The notes below the pieces were generated by a model. That model saw only the letters and a list, made by a program, of their open reading frames with translations, searched no databases and was not told where the DNA came from. Of a stretch of 64,000 nucleotides of DNA, positions 16,200-25,663 are shown piece after piece (the stretch's first letter is position 1; each line of letters starts with the position of its first letter). A program made the translations under genes and the position numbers. Location of the stretch: contig NZ_BAAAYO010000020.1 in NCBI RefSeq assembly GCF_039536325.1, forward strand, positions 109,215 through 173,214. The letters run 5' to 3'. This stretch comes from Paenibacillus_AB hodogayensis (lineage in GTDB: Bacteria > Bacillota > Bacilli > Paenibacillales > NBRC-103111).

Positions 16200-18980
16200 C
16201 TATTCCCGATGCAGGATCCGGTTCAGCAGCACGGCGAATTCCGCCCGTGTTGTCGGCGCATCCGGTCGGAAGGTGCCGTCCGCATACCCCGTAATCCAGC
16301 CTTCCGCGCTCATCTGTTTCAAGATCGGCAATGCCCAGTAATTCGTTGATAGATCGGCAAAAGGAACGTCTCCCCGCAGCTTTCCTCCGATCCCGAGCGC
16401 TTTGGCGAACAATACCGCCATCTCTACCCGGGTTAAGGAGCCGTCGGGCTTAAAGCTGCCGTCCGGATAGCCTTGCACGATGCCGGCCTGCATCGCCTTG
16501 GCTACCGCATCGTAAGCCCAGTAGTCGGTCTTGACGTCGGGGAAGCTGACATCCCGCTTCTTGACGTATCCAAAGGAACGTACGATCAGAGAGACCGCCT
16601 CGGCACGGGAAATCGTACGGTCCGGCCAAAATTGAAACGTGCCATAGCCTTCAATAATATGCTTCCCGCTTAGCTCGGCGATCGCATCTTTGGCCCAGTG
16701 ATCGGAAATATCGATATATCCGGCAAACATCGCTTCGGTATGAACAAGAAGCTTGTACATTCGGTCGCGGAACGCATGATCCGCGGACAGCCTGACATAA
16801 TAAGTCCCCGGCTCCAAGGTTGCCGTCAAGTCGAGTCGGCTGGCTCCGGGCGCGTTCGCCTGCTTGGCAATGCCCTGCAGGTTACTGCTCTGCAAAGCGG
16901 CCGTCACTTCACGATTGTTCGGTATATCCGTCACCGATAGGCGAACGAGACTGTTTTCCGAGACAATGAATTTAAAATAATCGATGTCCGAATCCCGGTC
17001 AAAAACGCCCTCGTATGCGGTGTCCGGGCTTACGAAAGTCGCTTGATAAGGGCGATCGTTCGGTTCGTTCGGATCCAAAAACTGCGGTTTATAGTCGAAA
17101 GCAAGCGAATACTCGCCTATGGCCGGGTCGGGCAGCAGCTTCCCTGCCTTAAAATAGTAGGTGCCGGGAAACACGTCGAAGGTATAAGTTTCAAGCTCAC
17201 CTTCTTCGTTGTCGTCGATCGTGATCGCCCGTTCGCCCTTCTTCTGGATCGTCAAGATCGGATCAATGCGCTTCGTGTCCGGCGTAATCGTCACTTTCAT
17301 AATACCCGATTGCGTAAAGGTCATGGAATACCAGTCTTCGTCACCCTCGTGATCGAACGTGCCCACGACGGTTTGGCTGCGCGGCGGCAGCTTGTAAGCT
17401 TGGTACTGCCGGTCGTTGTCTTCGAAAGGGTCCCGGTATACGGTAAAAGAACTGGACAGCCGGTAAATCCATGCCCCAGGCTCTTTCGCGTTTTCGAATT
17501 GCAGCGCTATCCGATTGTTGCCCCTGGATACTTTCAGTTCCAGCGGCGTGCCCGGCACGATCGGATACGCGAATACGCCTGCGCTGCCCGCATGCGTCAG
17601 CTTCAACGCCGAAGGCGCCGGCAGATCCGATGTCAGCTTTAGCTTCAACGTGCCGTCATAAGGAGCTTCCAGCGAGAACCAATCCGCATCGGCGCCACTG
17701 GTCAGCTCTGCGGAAATCATCCTGCCGATCGAATACGGCTTGGCTGTCGCCCGGCTGTCATTCGGCTCGTACATATCGGTTTTGTAAGGCTCGCTCAGAA
17801 CGCGGTCCACCCTCAGCAATCCATATCCGGTGAGCTCATCCCATCCGGGATCCAATAAATCTTCCGCCGTCTGGCGAAGCAGATTACGGATTTCGTAAGG
17901 TTTCATATCGGGATATTTGGCCCAAGCCATCGCAGCCGCGGCGGCTACTTGAGGCGCTGCCATCGAAGTCCCGTCCTTATATTCGTACTTACCCCCCATC
18001 GCGGTTGTGAAAACCGACCAAGGCGCAACCAGATCGAGTTCCGGACCGTAATTCGAGCGTTCCTCGACTGTGTAGTCTTCCCCTATACCGCCAATGGCCA
18101 GGACGGTCGGATATGCCGCCGGATAACGGATAATGCGTCCTTCGTCATTGCCGGTAGCCGCGATAAGCAGCACATTGTGGTCTTCCGCATACTGGACGAC
18201 CTCCTGCAAATACGCATCGTTGCGCAGCAATCCGACCGACAGCACGACGATTTTCGCTCCATGGTCAACCGCATATCGAATTCCGGCACCCAGCTTGTCT
18301 TCATCTCCGCGTCCGTTTGGCTCCAGCGCTTTAATCGGCATGATGCCGGCCTTCCACAGCATTCCTGTAACGCCTATGCCGTTATCTCCAATCGCGGCTA
18401 TAACACCGGCCACATTCGTGCCGTGTCCGTTATCGTCCGCCGGCTTCAGCTTCGGCTGAACGAGATTAATGCCAGGAACGAGATTGTCCTTCAAGTCGGG
18501 ATGATCCAGATCGACCCCTGTATCGACAACGGCGATCACAATCGACTCGTTACGGTTTATTTCTTTCCATGCCTCAATCGTATGCGTTTGATTCAAATAA
18601 GTCTGCTTATCCAGAAACGGATCGTTCGCAGCCGCCGATATCTGGACCTTCCGGTTGGCTACTATATAACTCACGCCTGGGAACGAATCCCATTGACTCA
18701 GCCATTCGGCTTCGCTTCTCCCGTCTGCCGGTTTCGCCAATACCGTGCGGGATGAGTCGTAGGCACGTACGATGACGCTTGAAGCAAGAAATTGCGGATC
18801 GGGCTGCCCTTCCCATTTGACGATCCAAGTAGCTTCCGGATCATCGGAATCCCTAATGTCTTGGAATATAGCATCTCTTTCCGCCTCGGCCGCCGCTATA
18901 TGCCCGACCCCGCCTAGCAAAACCGGCAGTATCAATGCACTAGCAAGAATCCATATCCATAGTCTTCGTTTATTTTGCAT
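16200..18980 (-). CDS. SLH-anchored subtilisin-family (S8) protease with PPC-like domains
   Basis: A 926-residue secreted protein. In order: signal peptide (ending AAA near 32); I9-like propeptide (about 50-115); S8 catalytic domain with Asp153 (VVDTGVD), His186 (NGHGTNVAG), oxyanion Asn (ATGND) and Ser339 (GTSMAAP); three beta-sandwich PPC-like repeats, each opening with an EPND/EDND/EPND motif and a conserved DxDWFS/EDWYS/IDYFK strand; and three C-terminal SLH domains (YGTFQFWPDRTISRAE, YPDGSFKPDGSLTRVE, YADGTFRPDAPTTRAE). The SLH triplet would bind pyruvylated wall polymer, linking it to csaB. ATG at 18980 is chosen over TTG at 18986 because of spacing to GGGGA. Substrate unknown. Confidence 0.92.
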   Translation of the reverse strand: MQNKRRLWIWILASALILPVLLGGVGHIAAAEAERDAIFQDIRDSDDPEATWIVKWEGQPDPQFLASSVIVRAYDSSRTVLAKPADGRSEAEWLSQWDSFPGVSYIVANRKVQISAAANDPFLDKQTYLNQTHTIEAWKEINRNESIVIAVVDTGVDLDHPDLKDNLVPGINLVQPKLKPADDNGHGTNVAGVIAAIGDNGIGVTGMLWKAGIMPIKALEPNGRGDEDKLGAGIRYAVDHGAKIVVLSVGLLRNDAYLQEVVQYAEDHNVLLIAATGNDEGRIIRYPAAYPTVLAIGGIGEDYTVEERSNYGPELDLVAPWSVFTTAMGGKYEYKDGTSMAAPQVAAAAAMAWAKYPDMKPYEIRNLLRQTAEDLLDPGWDELTGYGLLRVDRVLSEPYKTDMYEPNDSRATAKPYSIGRMISAELTSGADADWFSLEAPYDGTLKLKLTSDLPAPSALKLTHAGSAGVFAYPIVPGTPLELKVSRGNNRIALQFENAKEPGAWIYRLSSSFTVYRDPFEDNDRQYQAYKLPPRSQTVVGTFDHEGDEDWYSMTFTQSGIMKVTITPDTKRIDPILTIQKKGERAITIDDNEEGELETYTFDVFPGTYYFKAGKLLPDPAIGEYSLAFDYKPQFLDPNEPNDRPYQATFVSPDTAYEGVFDRDSDIDYFKFIVSENSLVRLSVTDIPNNREVTAALQSSNLQGIAKQANAPGASRLDLTATLEPGTYYVRLSADHAFRDRMYKLLVHTEAMFAGYIDISDHWAKDAIAELSGKHIIEGYGTFQFWPDRTISRAEAVSLIVRSFGYVKKRDVSFPDVKTDYWAYDAVAKAMQAGIVQGYPDGSFKPDGSLTRVEMAVLFAKALGIGGKLRGDVPFADLSTNYWALPILKQMSAEGWITGYADGTFRPDAPTTRAEFAVLLNRILHRE

Positions 18981-19217
18981 TTCCAAGTCCCCGTCGCTGG
19001 AATCGATACAAAGAACTACGTGTGCAGAAAGTGAACATGCGGATGCACCAATGGTCCATTAGCCGGTCCATCCTAAGCTGGGCTTGCATTTACTATTTAC
19101 CCGAACTTATAGATTTCGTAACAGCTGCCCACATTCCTTTCCATTGTAACAAAATCGGGTCGAAAGGCCCACCGACGAAATACCGAACTTTCCCGGGAAA
19201 TAAAGCCTATATTTAAA

Positions 19218-19248
19218 TAAAAAAGACCTCCCCGCACGGGAAAGGTCT
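19218..19248 (-). terminator. Intrinsic terminator of the nuo operon
   Basis: On the minus strand AGACCTTTCCC-GTGC-GGGGAGGTCT is followed by TTTTTTATTT, 24 bp past the nuoN stop. Confidence 0.88.
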
Positions 19249-19271
19249 CATGGATCGGCGACAGACACGTA

Positions 19272-20813
19272 TTACTTGAAGAACATATCGCCTTGTACAC
19301 TAAAGATCGTTTCAACAAATCGAAGAAGCACATGGGGGAAAAATCCGGTTAGCAGCGTTGCCGCCGTACATATCCAAATCGTAATTTGGCTCGTAAGCGA
19401 GCGGCTGATCGGCATCTCTTCCGATGCCGACCGTAGAAACATTTGCCGGATAACCGAGAAATAATAGTAGAAAGAGATAACGCTCGTGCCGATCATAACC
19501 GCAGCCAGCCAATATTGATGCATTTGCAGCGTTCCCAGCATAATGTACAGCTTGCCGAAGAAGCCGCCGGTCACTGGCAAACCCGCCAATGACAGCAAGA
19601 GGATGACCATGGCCACCGCCGTTGCAGGAGCGCGGTAATAAAGCCCCGCGAAGGCGGAAATGTTTTCGTTTTTGCCTGAATTGCTGACTACCATCAGGAC
19701 TGCAACTGCGCCGATATTCATGAACAGATAGGCGATCAGGTAAAAAAACAGCTCCGAAAAATTAGACAGATGCACGATGCCGTAATGGGTGCTGATCGGC
19801 ACAAGCAAATAGCCGGCGTTGGCTACGCCGGAATAGGCAAGCAACCGCTTCATATTTTTTTGCCGCAATGCGACGGCGTTGCCTACAATCATCGCTGCCG
19901 CGGCTACCACCGATATAGCCGTTAGAGCATCGGTATGAATGTTTTGTTGGATCAGCCCGCCGATACCGAAAATGCCGTACAGTACCCGGAACGTAATCGC
20001 GAAGCCCGCCGCTTTAGAGATGACTGCCAAGTAGGCGGTTACCGGCGCCGGAGCCCCCTCATAAACGTCCGGAGCCCACATATGGAACGGAGCCGCGGCA
20101 ATTTTAAAACCGAACCCGGCCAAAAGCATGAAGAACGCCACATAAATCAACGGCTCGAATGAAGCGTAGTTGTCCGACAGCGCCTGATTGATTTGCACCA
20201 GTTTCGTCGAGCCGGACATCCCGTACAAGAACGACATCCCGTACAAAATAATAGCTGACGATATACCGCCCATGACGACATATTTGAACGCGCTCTCGTT
20301 GGAGACATAGCGCTTCTTGTGCATGCCGACCAGAACGTAAGAGGTGATGCTGAGCAGTTCTAAGCCGACGAACAGCGTGATCAGATCGCCGGAGGACGCC
20401 ATCACCATGGCCCCGATCGTTGCCGGCAGAAACAAGTAAAAAAATTCGCCTCTATGCGGGATATCTTCATCCTTTATATTGCCGATGCTCATAAACAGCA
20501 CTAGAGCCGTTCCGCCAAGGAAAAGCAGTTTGAACAAGTTGGCATAATCGTCAATCCGCCAGCTGCCGCCAAGCAGCGTAATCGGTTCGACGGACTGAGC
20601 CGCATCAGCGGGATTCAATGCGGCGATATCGCCGATTACAAAAGCCGCGGACACCGCCAGGCCGACAAGCGCCAGCCAACCGAGCCATGTCCGGTTGAAT
20701 GAACGCGGCAAAGCAAGATCGAGCAGCGACAGGATAACCGCAAAGATGACCAGGGAGAGCTCTGGCGCCAGATGGACAATATCGCCTGCCGTCAAACGTT
20801 GAAGTTGATCCAT
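19272..20813 (-). CDS. nuoN: NADH-quinone oxidoreductase subunit N
   Basis: A 513-residue antiporter-like proton-pumping subunit with about 14 transmembrane helices. Family features are FFYLFLPATIGAMVMASSGDLITLFVGLELLSITSYVLVG, with the key Glu in TM5, and conserved Lys residues in the middle (FGFKIAAAPFHMWAPDVYEGAP). Last gene of the operon, 4 bp after nuoM. GGGGGG-type site before the ATG. Confidence 0.95.
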   Translation of the reverse strand: MDQLQRLTAGDIVHLAPELSLVIFAVILSLLDLALPRSFNRTWLGWLALVGLAVSAAFVIGDIAALNPADAAQSVEPITLLGGSWRIDDYANLFKLLFLGGTALVLFMSIGNIKDEDIPHRGEFFYLFLPATIGAMVMASSGDLITLFVGLELLSITSYVLVGMHKKRYVSNESAFKYVVMGGISSAIILYGMSFLYGMSGSTKLVQINQALSDNYASFEPLIYVAFFMLLAGFGFKIAAAPFHMWAPDVYEGAPAPVTAYLAVISKAAGFAITFRVLYGIFGIGGLIQQNIHTDALTAISVVAAAAMIVGNAVALRQKNMKRLLAYSGVANAGYLLVPISTHYGIVHLSNFSELFFYLIAYLFMNIGAVAVLMVVSNSGKNENISAFAGLYYRAPATAVAMVILLLSLAGLPVTGGFFGKLYIMLGTLQMHQYWLAAVMIGTSVISFYYYFSVIRQMFLRSASEEMPISRSLTSQITIWICTAATLLTGFFPHVLLRFVETIFSVQGDMFFK

Positions 20814-20817
20814 TGGC

Positions 20818-22452
20818 CTATCCCCCCATCTTCCCGATGTTGTGAATCCACGCGTCGATGCCGCTGACCGTTTGCTGCAACGGTTCGCTGAGCACGGCCG
20901 GATAGATGCCGATCAACACGATAAACGCCGCCAAAGTAATCATCGGAACGGCCTCGACGAGCCGGGCATCGCGCAACCCTTTGAACGATTCCCCGATCGG
21001 CCCGTAGCTGACCCTCAGTACCCCGCGCAGCACATAGACCGCCGTAAAAATAATACCCAGGGCGCCGATGACCGTAACGATCGGCATGCTGTCGAACAAC
21101 CCGAGGAACGCGAGAAATTCGCTAACGAAACCGGACAGCAGCGGCATTCCGAGAGAAGCCATCCCACCCAGCATGAGAAACCCGCACAGAAACGGCAGCG
21201 TAGCAGCGAGTCCGCCCAGCTTGCGAATATCGGTCGTCTCCGTTCGTTCTACCAAACTGCCTACAATCAGGAACAGGAGCGCGGATATCAAACCGTGGGA
21301 GACAAGCTGAAATATAGCGCCCTTCAGCCCGATTTCATTGAATGCCGCCAAGCCGAGCATCACAATGCCCATATGACTGATACTGGAGTAGGCCAGAATA
21401 AGCCGGAAGTCGGTTTGACGGAAGGCGACGATCGCTCCGTACAAAATATTGACGACACCCAATATGCCCAGCGCCAGTGCAGCCGATTTGGCCTGCTCCG
21501 GAAACAACATAATGCCGAAGCTGAGCAAGCCGTACGCGCCCATCTTGAGCAAAACCCCGGAGTGAATCATGACTACGGCCGGATGAGCCTCCGCATGCAC
21601 CTTCAGCATCCACGTATGGAACGGAAAGATTGGCAGCTTGATGCCGAAAGCGACGAGCAGCATCAGGAACAGCGACCATTTCATCGTCCCGCTCATATAA
21701 AATGGATTTCCGGGAAATACGTCCGGAGCGGCATGAACGAACGCCGACGTATCCTGGAACAAGTTTTTCGTAATGACTTCCAGACTTCCGCTGTAAAAGA
21801 ACGTCGTAGCCTCGCCGTTTGTCTGGGTCGTAAAGCCGGCGGTATTCACAATAATGAAAAAGGCAAGCAGCATGATCGCGGACCCGATGCCGTTGTACAG
21901 CAAAAATTTGTTGGCTGCCTTCTCCCGGTCGACGTTCCCCCATATGCCGATGAGGAAAAACATCGGAACGAGCGTAACTTCGAAGAATAGGAAGAACAGG
22001 AACAAGTCCCGTGCCATGAACACCCCAAACATCCCGATTTCCAGCAGTAAAAACCAGATGTAAAACGCCTTCCAGCGTTTTTTCACATGCACCGACGCAA
22101 GCGCGGCCATAGCCGTGACGAGCGCCGTCAGAAACACGAGCGGCAGCGACAGCCCGTCGATCCCGATCGTGTAATTGAATTCATAATAGAAATCGCTCGC
22201 TTCGCTGATTTGACTGTCTTGCTTATTGAGCGGAATTTGAATCCAGTCGGCATGCTCTTTATACTGCATGTCCGCGGAATCGTTCTGAAAGTCTGCGTAA
22301 AGCAGCGCCGCGAGAATGAGCGGAATGAACGTGGCGGCAATCGCCGTCGTTTTGAGCGCCCGCCCCTTATGCTTCGGAATAAATAGCAAGGCGATGATGC
22401 CCAAGAGCGGCGAGAAGACGATTGTCGAAAGTATCGGCCAGCTACCAAACAT
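20818..22452 (-). CDS. nuoM: NADH-quinone oxidoreductase subunit M
   Basis: A 544-residue antiporter-like subunit with the TM5 glutamate region FLFFLFFEVTLVPMFFLIGIWG and the central LPIFPFHTWMLKVHAEAHPA lysine/histidine segment. The ATG at 22452 sits 8 nt after GGGAGGAGG, whereas the in-frame TTG at 22473 is upstream of that site. The start overlaps nuoL by 11 nt, typical of this operon. Confidence 0.95.
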   Translation of the reverse strand: MFGSWPILSTIVFSPLLGIIALLFIPKHKGRALKTTAIAATFIPLILAALLYADFQNDSADMQYKEHADWIQIPLNKQDSQISEASDFYYEFNYTIGIDGLSLPLVFLTALVTAMAALASVHVKKRWKAFYIWFLLLEIGMFGVFMARDLFLFFLFFEVTLVPMFFLIGIWGNVDREKAANKFLLYNGIGSAIMLLAFFIIVNTAGFTTQTNGEATTFFYSGSLEVITKNLFQDTSAFVHAAPDVFPGNPFYMSGTMKWSLFLMLLVAFGIKLPIFPFHTWMLKVHAEAHPAVVMIHSGVLLKMGAYGLLSFGIMLFPEQAKSAALALGILGVVNILYGAIVAFRQTDFRLILAYSSISHMGIVMLGLAAFNEIGLKGAIFQLVSHGLISALLFLIVGSLVERTETTDIRKLGGLAATLPFLCGFLMLGGMASLGMPLLSGFVSEFLAFLGLFDSMPIVTVIGALGIIFTAVYVLRGVLRVSYGPIGESFKGLRDARLVEAVPMITLAAFIVLIGIYPAVLSEPLQQTVSGIDAWIHNIGKMGG

Positions 22453-24331
22453 TCCAGAACCTCCTCCCGACAAACACCAATGTTAAAGCGACGAGGCCAA
22501 GCAGCATGACGAGCCCATACGTCTGCACCTGTCCGTTCTGCATGCGCGAGCCGAGTCTTCCGACACCGGAAACCGCAGCCGCGCAAAGACGCACAAGGCC
22601 GTCCACTACATAAAGATCGAACAGCGTCAGAAGGGAGCCAAGCGCTTTCAACGGCCGAACGATAATGACTCCGTATAGCTCATCGATATAATATTTGCGG
22701 TTTACAAGCTTATACAGCCATGGAGCTCCTTCCGGGATCGCGGTACGGGACACTTTATTCGATACGTACATCAGGTAACCCAGTCCGATGCCGAGCAGTC
22801 CGACTACGGTAGACAGCGTCATGACCAGTCCGGCGCTATGTTCCTCGGGGGCCCGACCGGTCAGCCATTCGCCAAACCAACCGTTGAACGGAGTCATCAC
22901 AAAGCCGGCTACCACCGCTAGCACAGCCAATATGACGAGAGGCACCGTCATGACCGACGGAGATTCGTGAGCGTGCTCGTAAGCATGCCGGTCGCCGCGC
23001 GGCTTGCCCGTAAACACGAGGAAGAACAGGCGGGACATGTAGAAAGCCGTGAAAAATGCCGCGATCAGTCCGACTGCAAACAGTCCGGTATGCCCGCTTG
23101 CATACGCCTCGGACAAAATCGCGTCCTTGGACCAAAATCCCGAGAACGGCGGAATCCCCGACAGCGCCAACGCGCCGATACCGAACGTCCATGCGGTTAT
23201 TTTCATTTTGGACGACAATCCGCCCATTTCATGAATGTTTTGCGTATGTACGGCATGAATAACGCTCCCCGCTGCCAGAAACAGCAGCGCTTTGAAGAAG
23301 GCGTGCGTGAACAGGTGGAACATACCCGCAGATATGGTGGCGCTAACGCCAAGCGCCATCATCATATAACCGAGCTGGCTAACCGTGGAATAAGCGAGCA
23401 CCCGTTTGATATCGTTCTGGGCGACACCGATCGTAGCCGCGAAAATGGCCGTAAAGCCGCCGACGTAGGCGACCGTTTCCAACGCAGCGGGCGACGCTTG
23501 GAAAATATCGAACGTCCGCGCTACCAAATAAACGCCGGCCGCCACCATAGTCGCCGCGTGAATCAGCGCGCTGATCGGCGTAGGGCCTTCCATCGCATCC
23601 GGCAACCAGGTGTGCAGTGGAAATTGCCCCGACTTGCCCACCGCTCCGACGAATAGGAGCAAGGCGATTATCGTCGCGGTTCCGCCGGTAATTTTGCCTT
23701 CCGCAAAAACATTGTGAATATTCGTGAAGTCAAGCGAGTGGCCCGGCATATGCCAGAACAGCATCAGAATGGCCAGAAACAGACCGACATCGCCGATACG
23801 GGTAATAATAAACGCCTTCTTCGCCGCAGCCTTCGCTTCCGGCTTGAAGTACCAGAAGCCGATCAGCAAGAACGACCCGAGTCCAACCAGCTCCCAAAAA
23901 ATGTATAGCTGAAGCAAATTCTCGGCGATTACCACTCCGAACATGGCGAACGTAAACAGCGAGACATAGCTGTAGAACACCGAAATCCGCTCGTCTCCCT
24001 GCATATATCCTTTGGAATACAAGTTAACCAACAAGCCGACAAGTGACACGATCACCAGCATCAGCGCATTCAGGTTGTTGATTTCGTATCCCATCGATAG
24101 CGAGTAGTCCCCGAGCTTGAGCCACTCCAGATTGTTCCACGTGTAATCCTCCGCTCCCTTGCCCAGCCTCTCGACAAAGACGAGCGCGGCTACGATGAAG
24201 GACGCCAGCGCGGCAATAATGCCGACGTAAGCTCCCCCGTCTTTCCATTGTCGACCTGCGGCGATCAGAACGAGGAACGCAAGCAGCGGAAACAGTGGAA
24301 TGAGCCATGCGATTTGTGCGAACGATTCCAT
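22442..24331 (-). CDS. nuoL: NADH-quinone oxidoreductase subunit L
   Basis: A 629-residue antiporter-like subunit, the largest pump module at the distal end of the membrane arm. It shows FTFAMFGVVIAENLLQLYIFWELVGLGSFLLIGFWY and GKSGQFPLHTWLPDAMEGPTPISALIHAATMVAAGVYLVAR, both diagnostic of NuoL/Nqo12. The C-terminal long lateral helix region is present. GGGAGGGG before the ATG at 24331. Confidence 0.96.
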   Translation of the reverse strand: MESFAQIAWLIPLFPLLAFLVLIAAGRQWKDGGAYVGIIAALASFIVAALVFVERLGKGAEDYTWNNLEWLKLGDYSLSMGYEINNLNALMLVIVSLVGLLVNLYSKGYMQGDERISVFYSYVSLFTFAMFGVVIAENLLQLYIFWELVGLGSFLLIGFWYFKPEAKAAAKKAFIITRIGDVGLFLAILMLFWHMPGHSLDFTNIHNVFAEGKITGGTATIIALLLFVGAVGKSGQFPLHTWLPDAMEGPTPISALIHAATMVAAGVYLVARTFDIFQASPAALETVAYVGGFTAIFAATIGVAQNDIKRVLAYSTVSQLGYMMMALGVSATISAGMFHLFTHAFFKALLFLAAGSVIHAVHTQNIHEMGGLSSKMKITAWTFGIGALALSGIPPFSGFWSKDAILSEAYASGHTGLFAVGLIAAFFTAFYMSRLFFLVFTGKPRGDRHAYEHAHESPSVMTVPLVILAVLAVVAGFVMTPFNGWFGEWLTGRAPEEHSAGLVMTLSTVVGLLGIGLGYLMYVSNKVSRTAIPEGAPWLYKLVNRKYYIDELYGVIIVRPLKALGSLLTLFDLYVVDGLVRLCAAAVSGVGRLGSRMQNGQVQTYGLVMLLGLVALTLVFVGRRFWNVW

Positions 24332-24346
24332 CCTTTTCCCCTCCCG

Positions 24347-24658
24347 TTACTTCCTCAATTCGTTCATGTCGTCCACATTCGACGTCCCTTTATTACGGTA
24401 TAAAGCGATCAGAATGGCGATCCCGATCGCCACCTCGGCCGCAGCCACCGTCATGTTGAACAAGGAGAAAATTTGCCCTTGCAGCGACGGAACCGCCCCG
24501 AACTTTGAGAATGCCACCAGATTCAGGTTGGCCGCATTCAGCATCAGCTCGATGGACAGCAGCACGATCACCGCGTTCTTCTTCGTCAGCGCGCCATACA
24601 AGCCGACACAGAACAAGATCGCTCCAAGCGTCAAGTAGGGCAGAATCGTGTTGCTCAT
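24347..24658 (-). CDS. nuoK: NADH-quinone oxidoreductase subunit K
   Basis: A 103-residue protein with three transmembrane helices. It contains the conserved NAVIVLLSIELMLNAANLNLVAFS with its buried Glu, essential for proton transfer in NuoK. GGAGGAAG precedes the ATG at 24658, one base past the nuoJ stop. Confidence 0.95.
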   Translation of the reverse strand: MSNTILPYLTLGAILFCVGLYGALTKKNAVIVLLSIELMLNAANLNLVAFSKFGAVPSLQGQIFSLFNMTVAAAEVAIGIAILIALYRNKGTSNVDDMNELRK

Positions 24659-24659
24659 G

Positions 24660-25184
24660 CTACTCTTCCTCCCTCTTCGCCAAAACGATGGCGCCGATAA
24701 ACGCCACGGTCAGCAGGATCGACATCAGCTCGAACGGAATGACATGCTCAGTAAACAGCAGCTTGCCGATCTCAAGCGTGTTGTCTTCCGGCGACTGAAG
24801 CTGCGCTTGCGGAAACGACGTCTTTTGAAAGGCGTAAAACAATAAGCCGAACAACCCGAGGCTGCCGATCCACAGCAAGGCGCTGTGCCAGGGACGTTTC
24901 GCTTCCGTCTCGTCCCCCTGGTGACGGGTCATCATGATGCCGAAAATCATCAGGATCGATATGCCGCCCGCATAAATCAGCACTTGAGCCATCGCGAGGA
25001 ACTCCGCTTCCAGCAGCACGTACAGGCCGGCCAGACTCAGAAACGTCACGGCGACCGAGACGACCATGGAGACGACCTTCGTAAAGCTGATCATGAAGAT
25101 CGCGCCGCCGATCGCGAATAAAGCGAACAGGAAGAAGAGCAGGTTGGTTCCGCTGGAGAAGAAGTCGCCGATATTAGCCAGCAT
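24660..25184 (-). CDS. nuoJ: NADH-quinone oxidoreductase subunit J
   Basis: A 174-residue protein with five transmembrane helices, including the conserved VLIYAGGISILMIFGIMM segment (TM3, with its pi-bulge region). The ATG at 25184 lies inside the nuoI 3' end (11-nt overlap) with GGGAGG upstream, so translation is probably coupled. Confidence 0.93.
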   Translation of the reverse strand: MLANIGDFFSSGTNLLFFLFALFAIGGAIFMISFTKVVSMVVSVAVTFLSLAGLYVLLEAEFLAMAQVLIYAGGISILMIFGIMMTRHQGDETEAKRPWHSALLWIGSLGLFGLLFYAFQKTSFPQAQLQSPEDNTLEIGKLLFTEHVIPFELMSILLTVAFIGAIVLAKREEE

Positions 25185-25632
25185 CTTTTTTGGCTCCTCC
25201 CTTGGGCGCGGCCAAATTGTTTTCCTTGCGGACGTTCGTATTGTTTTCGTTCAGCCATTCCAAGTTTTTGAACAAATCGTCGCGGCTGTAGGTACTTAGC
25301 TCGAAATTGTTCGTCATGACAATCGCTTCCGTCGGACAAACCTCGGTGCAAAAATCGCATAAAATACAAATCTCGAAGTTGATATCGAACGTATCGATGA
25401 CGAGCTTCATTTTGCTTTCCGGATCGGGGTTTTTCTTCCCGGTCAAGGTAATGCAATCGGTTGGGCATATACGGGCGCACTGATTGCAGACAATGCATTT
25501 TTCCGGATCGAAATGCTGTATGCCGCGGAACCGGTCAGGCAGCTGGAGAGGCACGTCCGGATACGCGTACGTGACCTTCTTTTGCAGCATCGTCTTGAAC
25601 GTCAGCCCTAACCCTTTCACAATCCCTTTCAT
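25174..25632 (-). CDS. nuoI: NADH-quinone oxidoreductase subunit I (two [4Fe-4S] clusters)
   Basis: A 152-residue ferredoxin-like subunit carrying clusters N6a and N6b. Two 8-Cys motifs are complete: CIVCNQCARICPTDCI and CILCDFCTEVCPTEAI. The C-terminal tail after the second motif (EWLNENNTNVRKENNLAAPKGGAKKDAG) is Lys/Ala-rich. It relays electrons toward NuoB. GGAGGG before the ATG at 25632. Confidence 0.96.
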   Translation of the reverse strand: MKGIVKGLGLTFKTMLQKKVTYAYPDVPLQLPDRFRGIQHFDPEKCIVCNQCARICPTDCITLTGKKNPDPESKMKLVIDTFDINFEICILCDFCTEVCPTEAIVMTNNFELSTYSRDDLFKNLEWLNENNTNVRKENNLAAPKGGAKKDAG

Positions 25633-25663
25633 GTGGCCTTCCCTCCAATCCTGTCGGGTTTCA

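Noticed and set aside
20842..21990. 382-codon plus-strand frame opposite nuoM
   Set aside because: Gln/His/Arg-rich mirror of a hydrophobic protein gene, no ribosome site.
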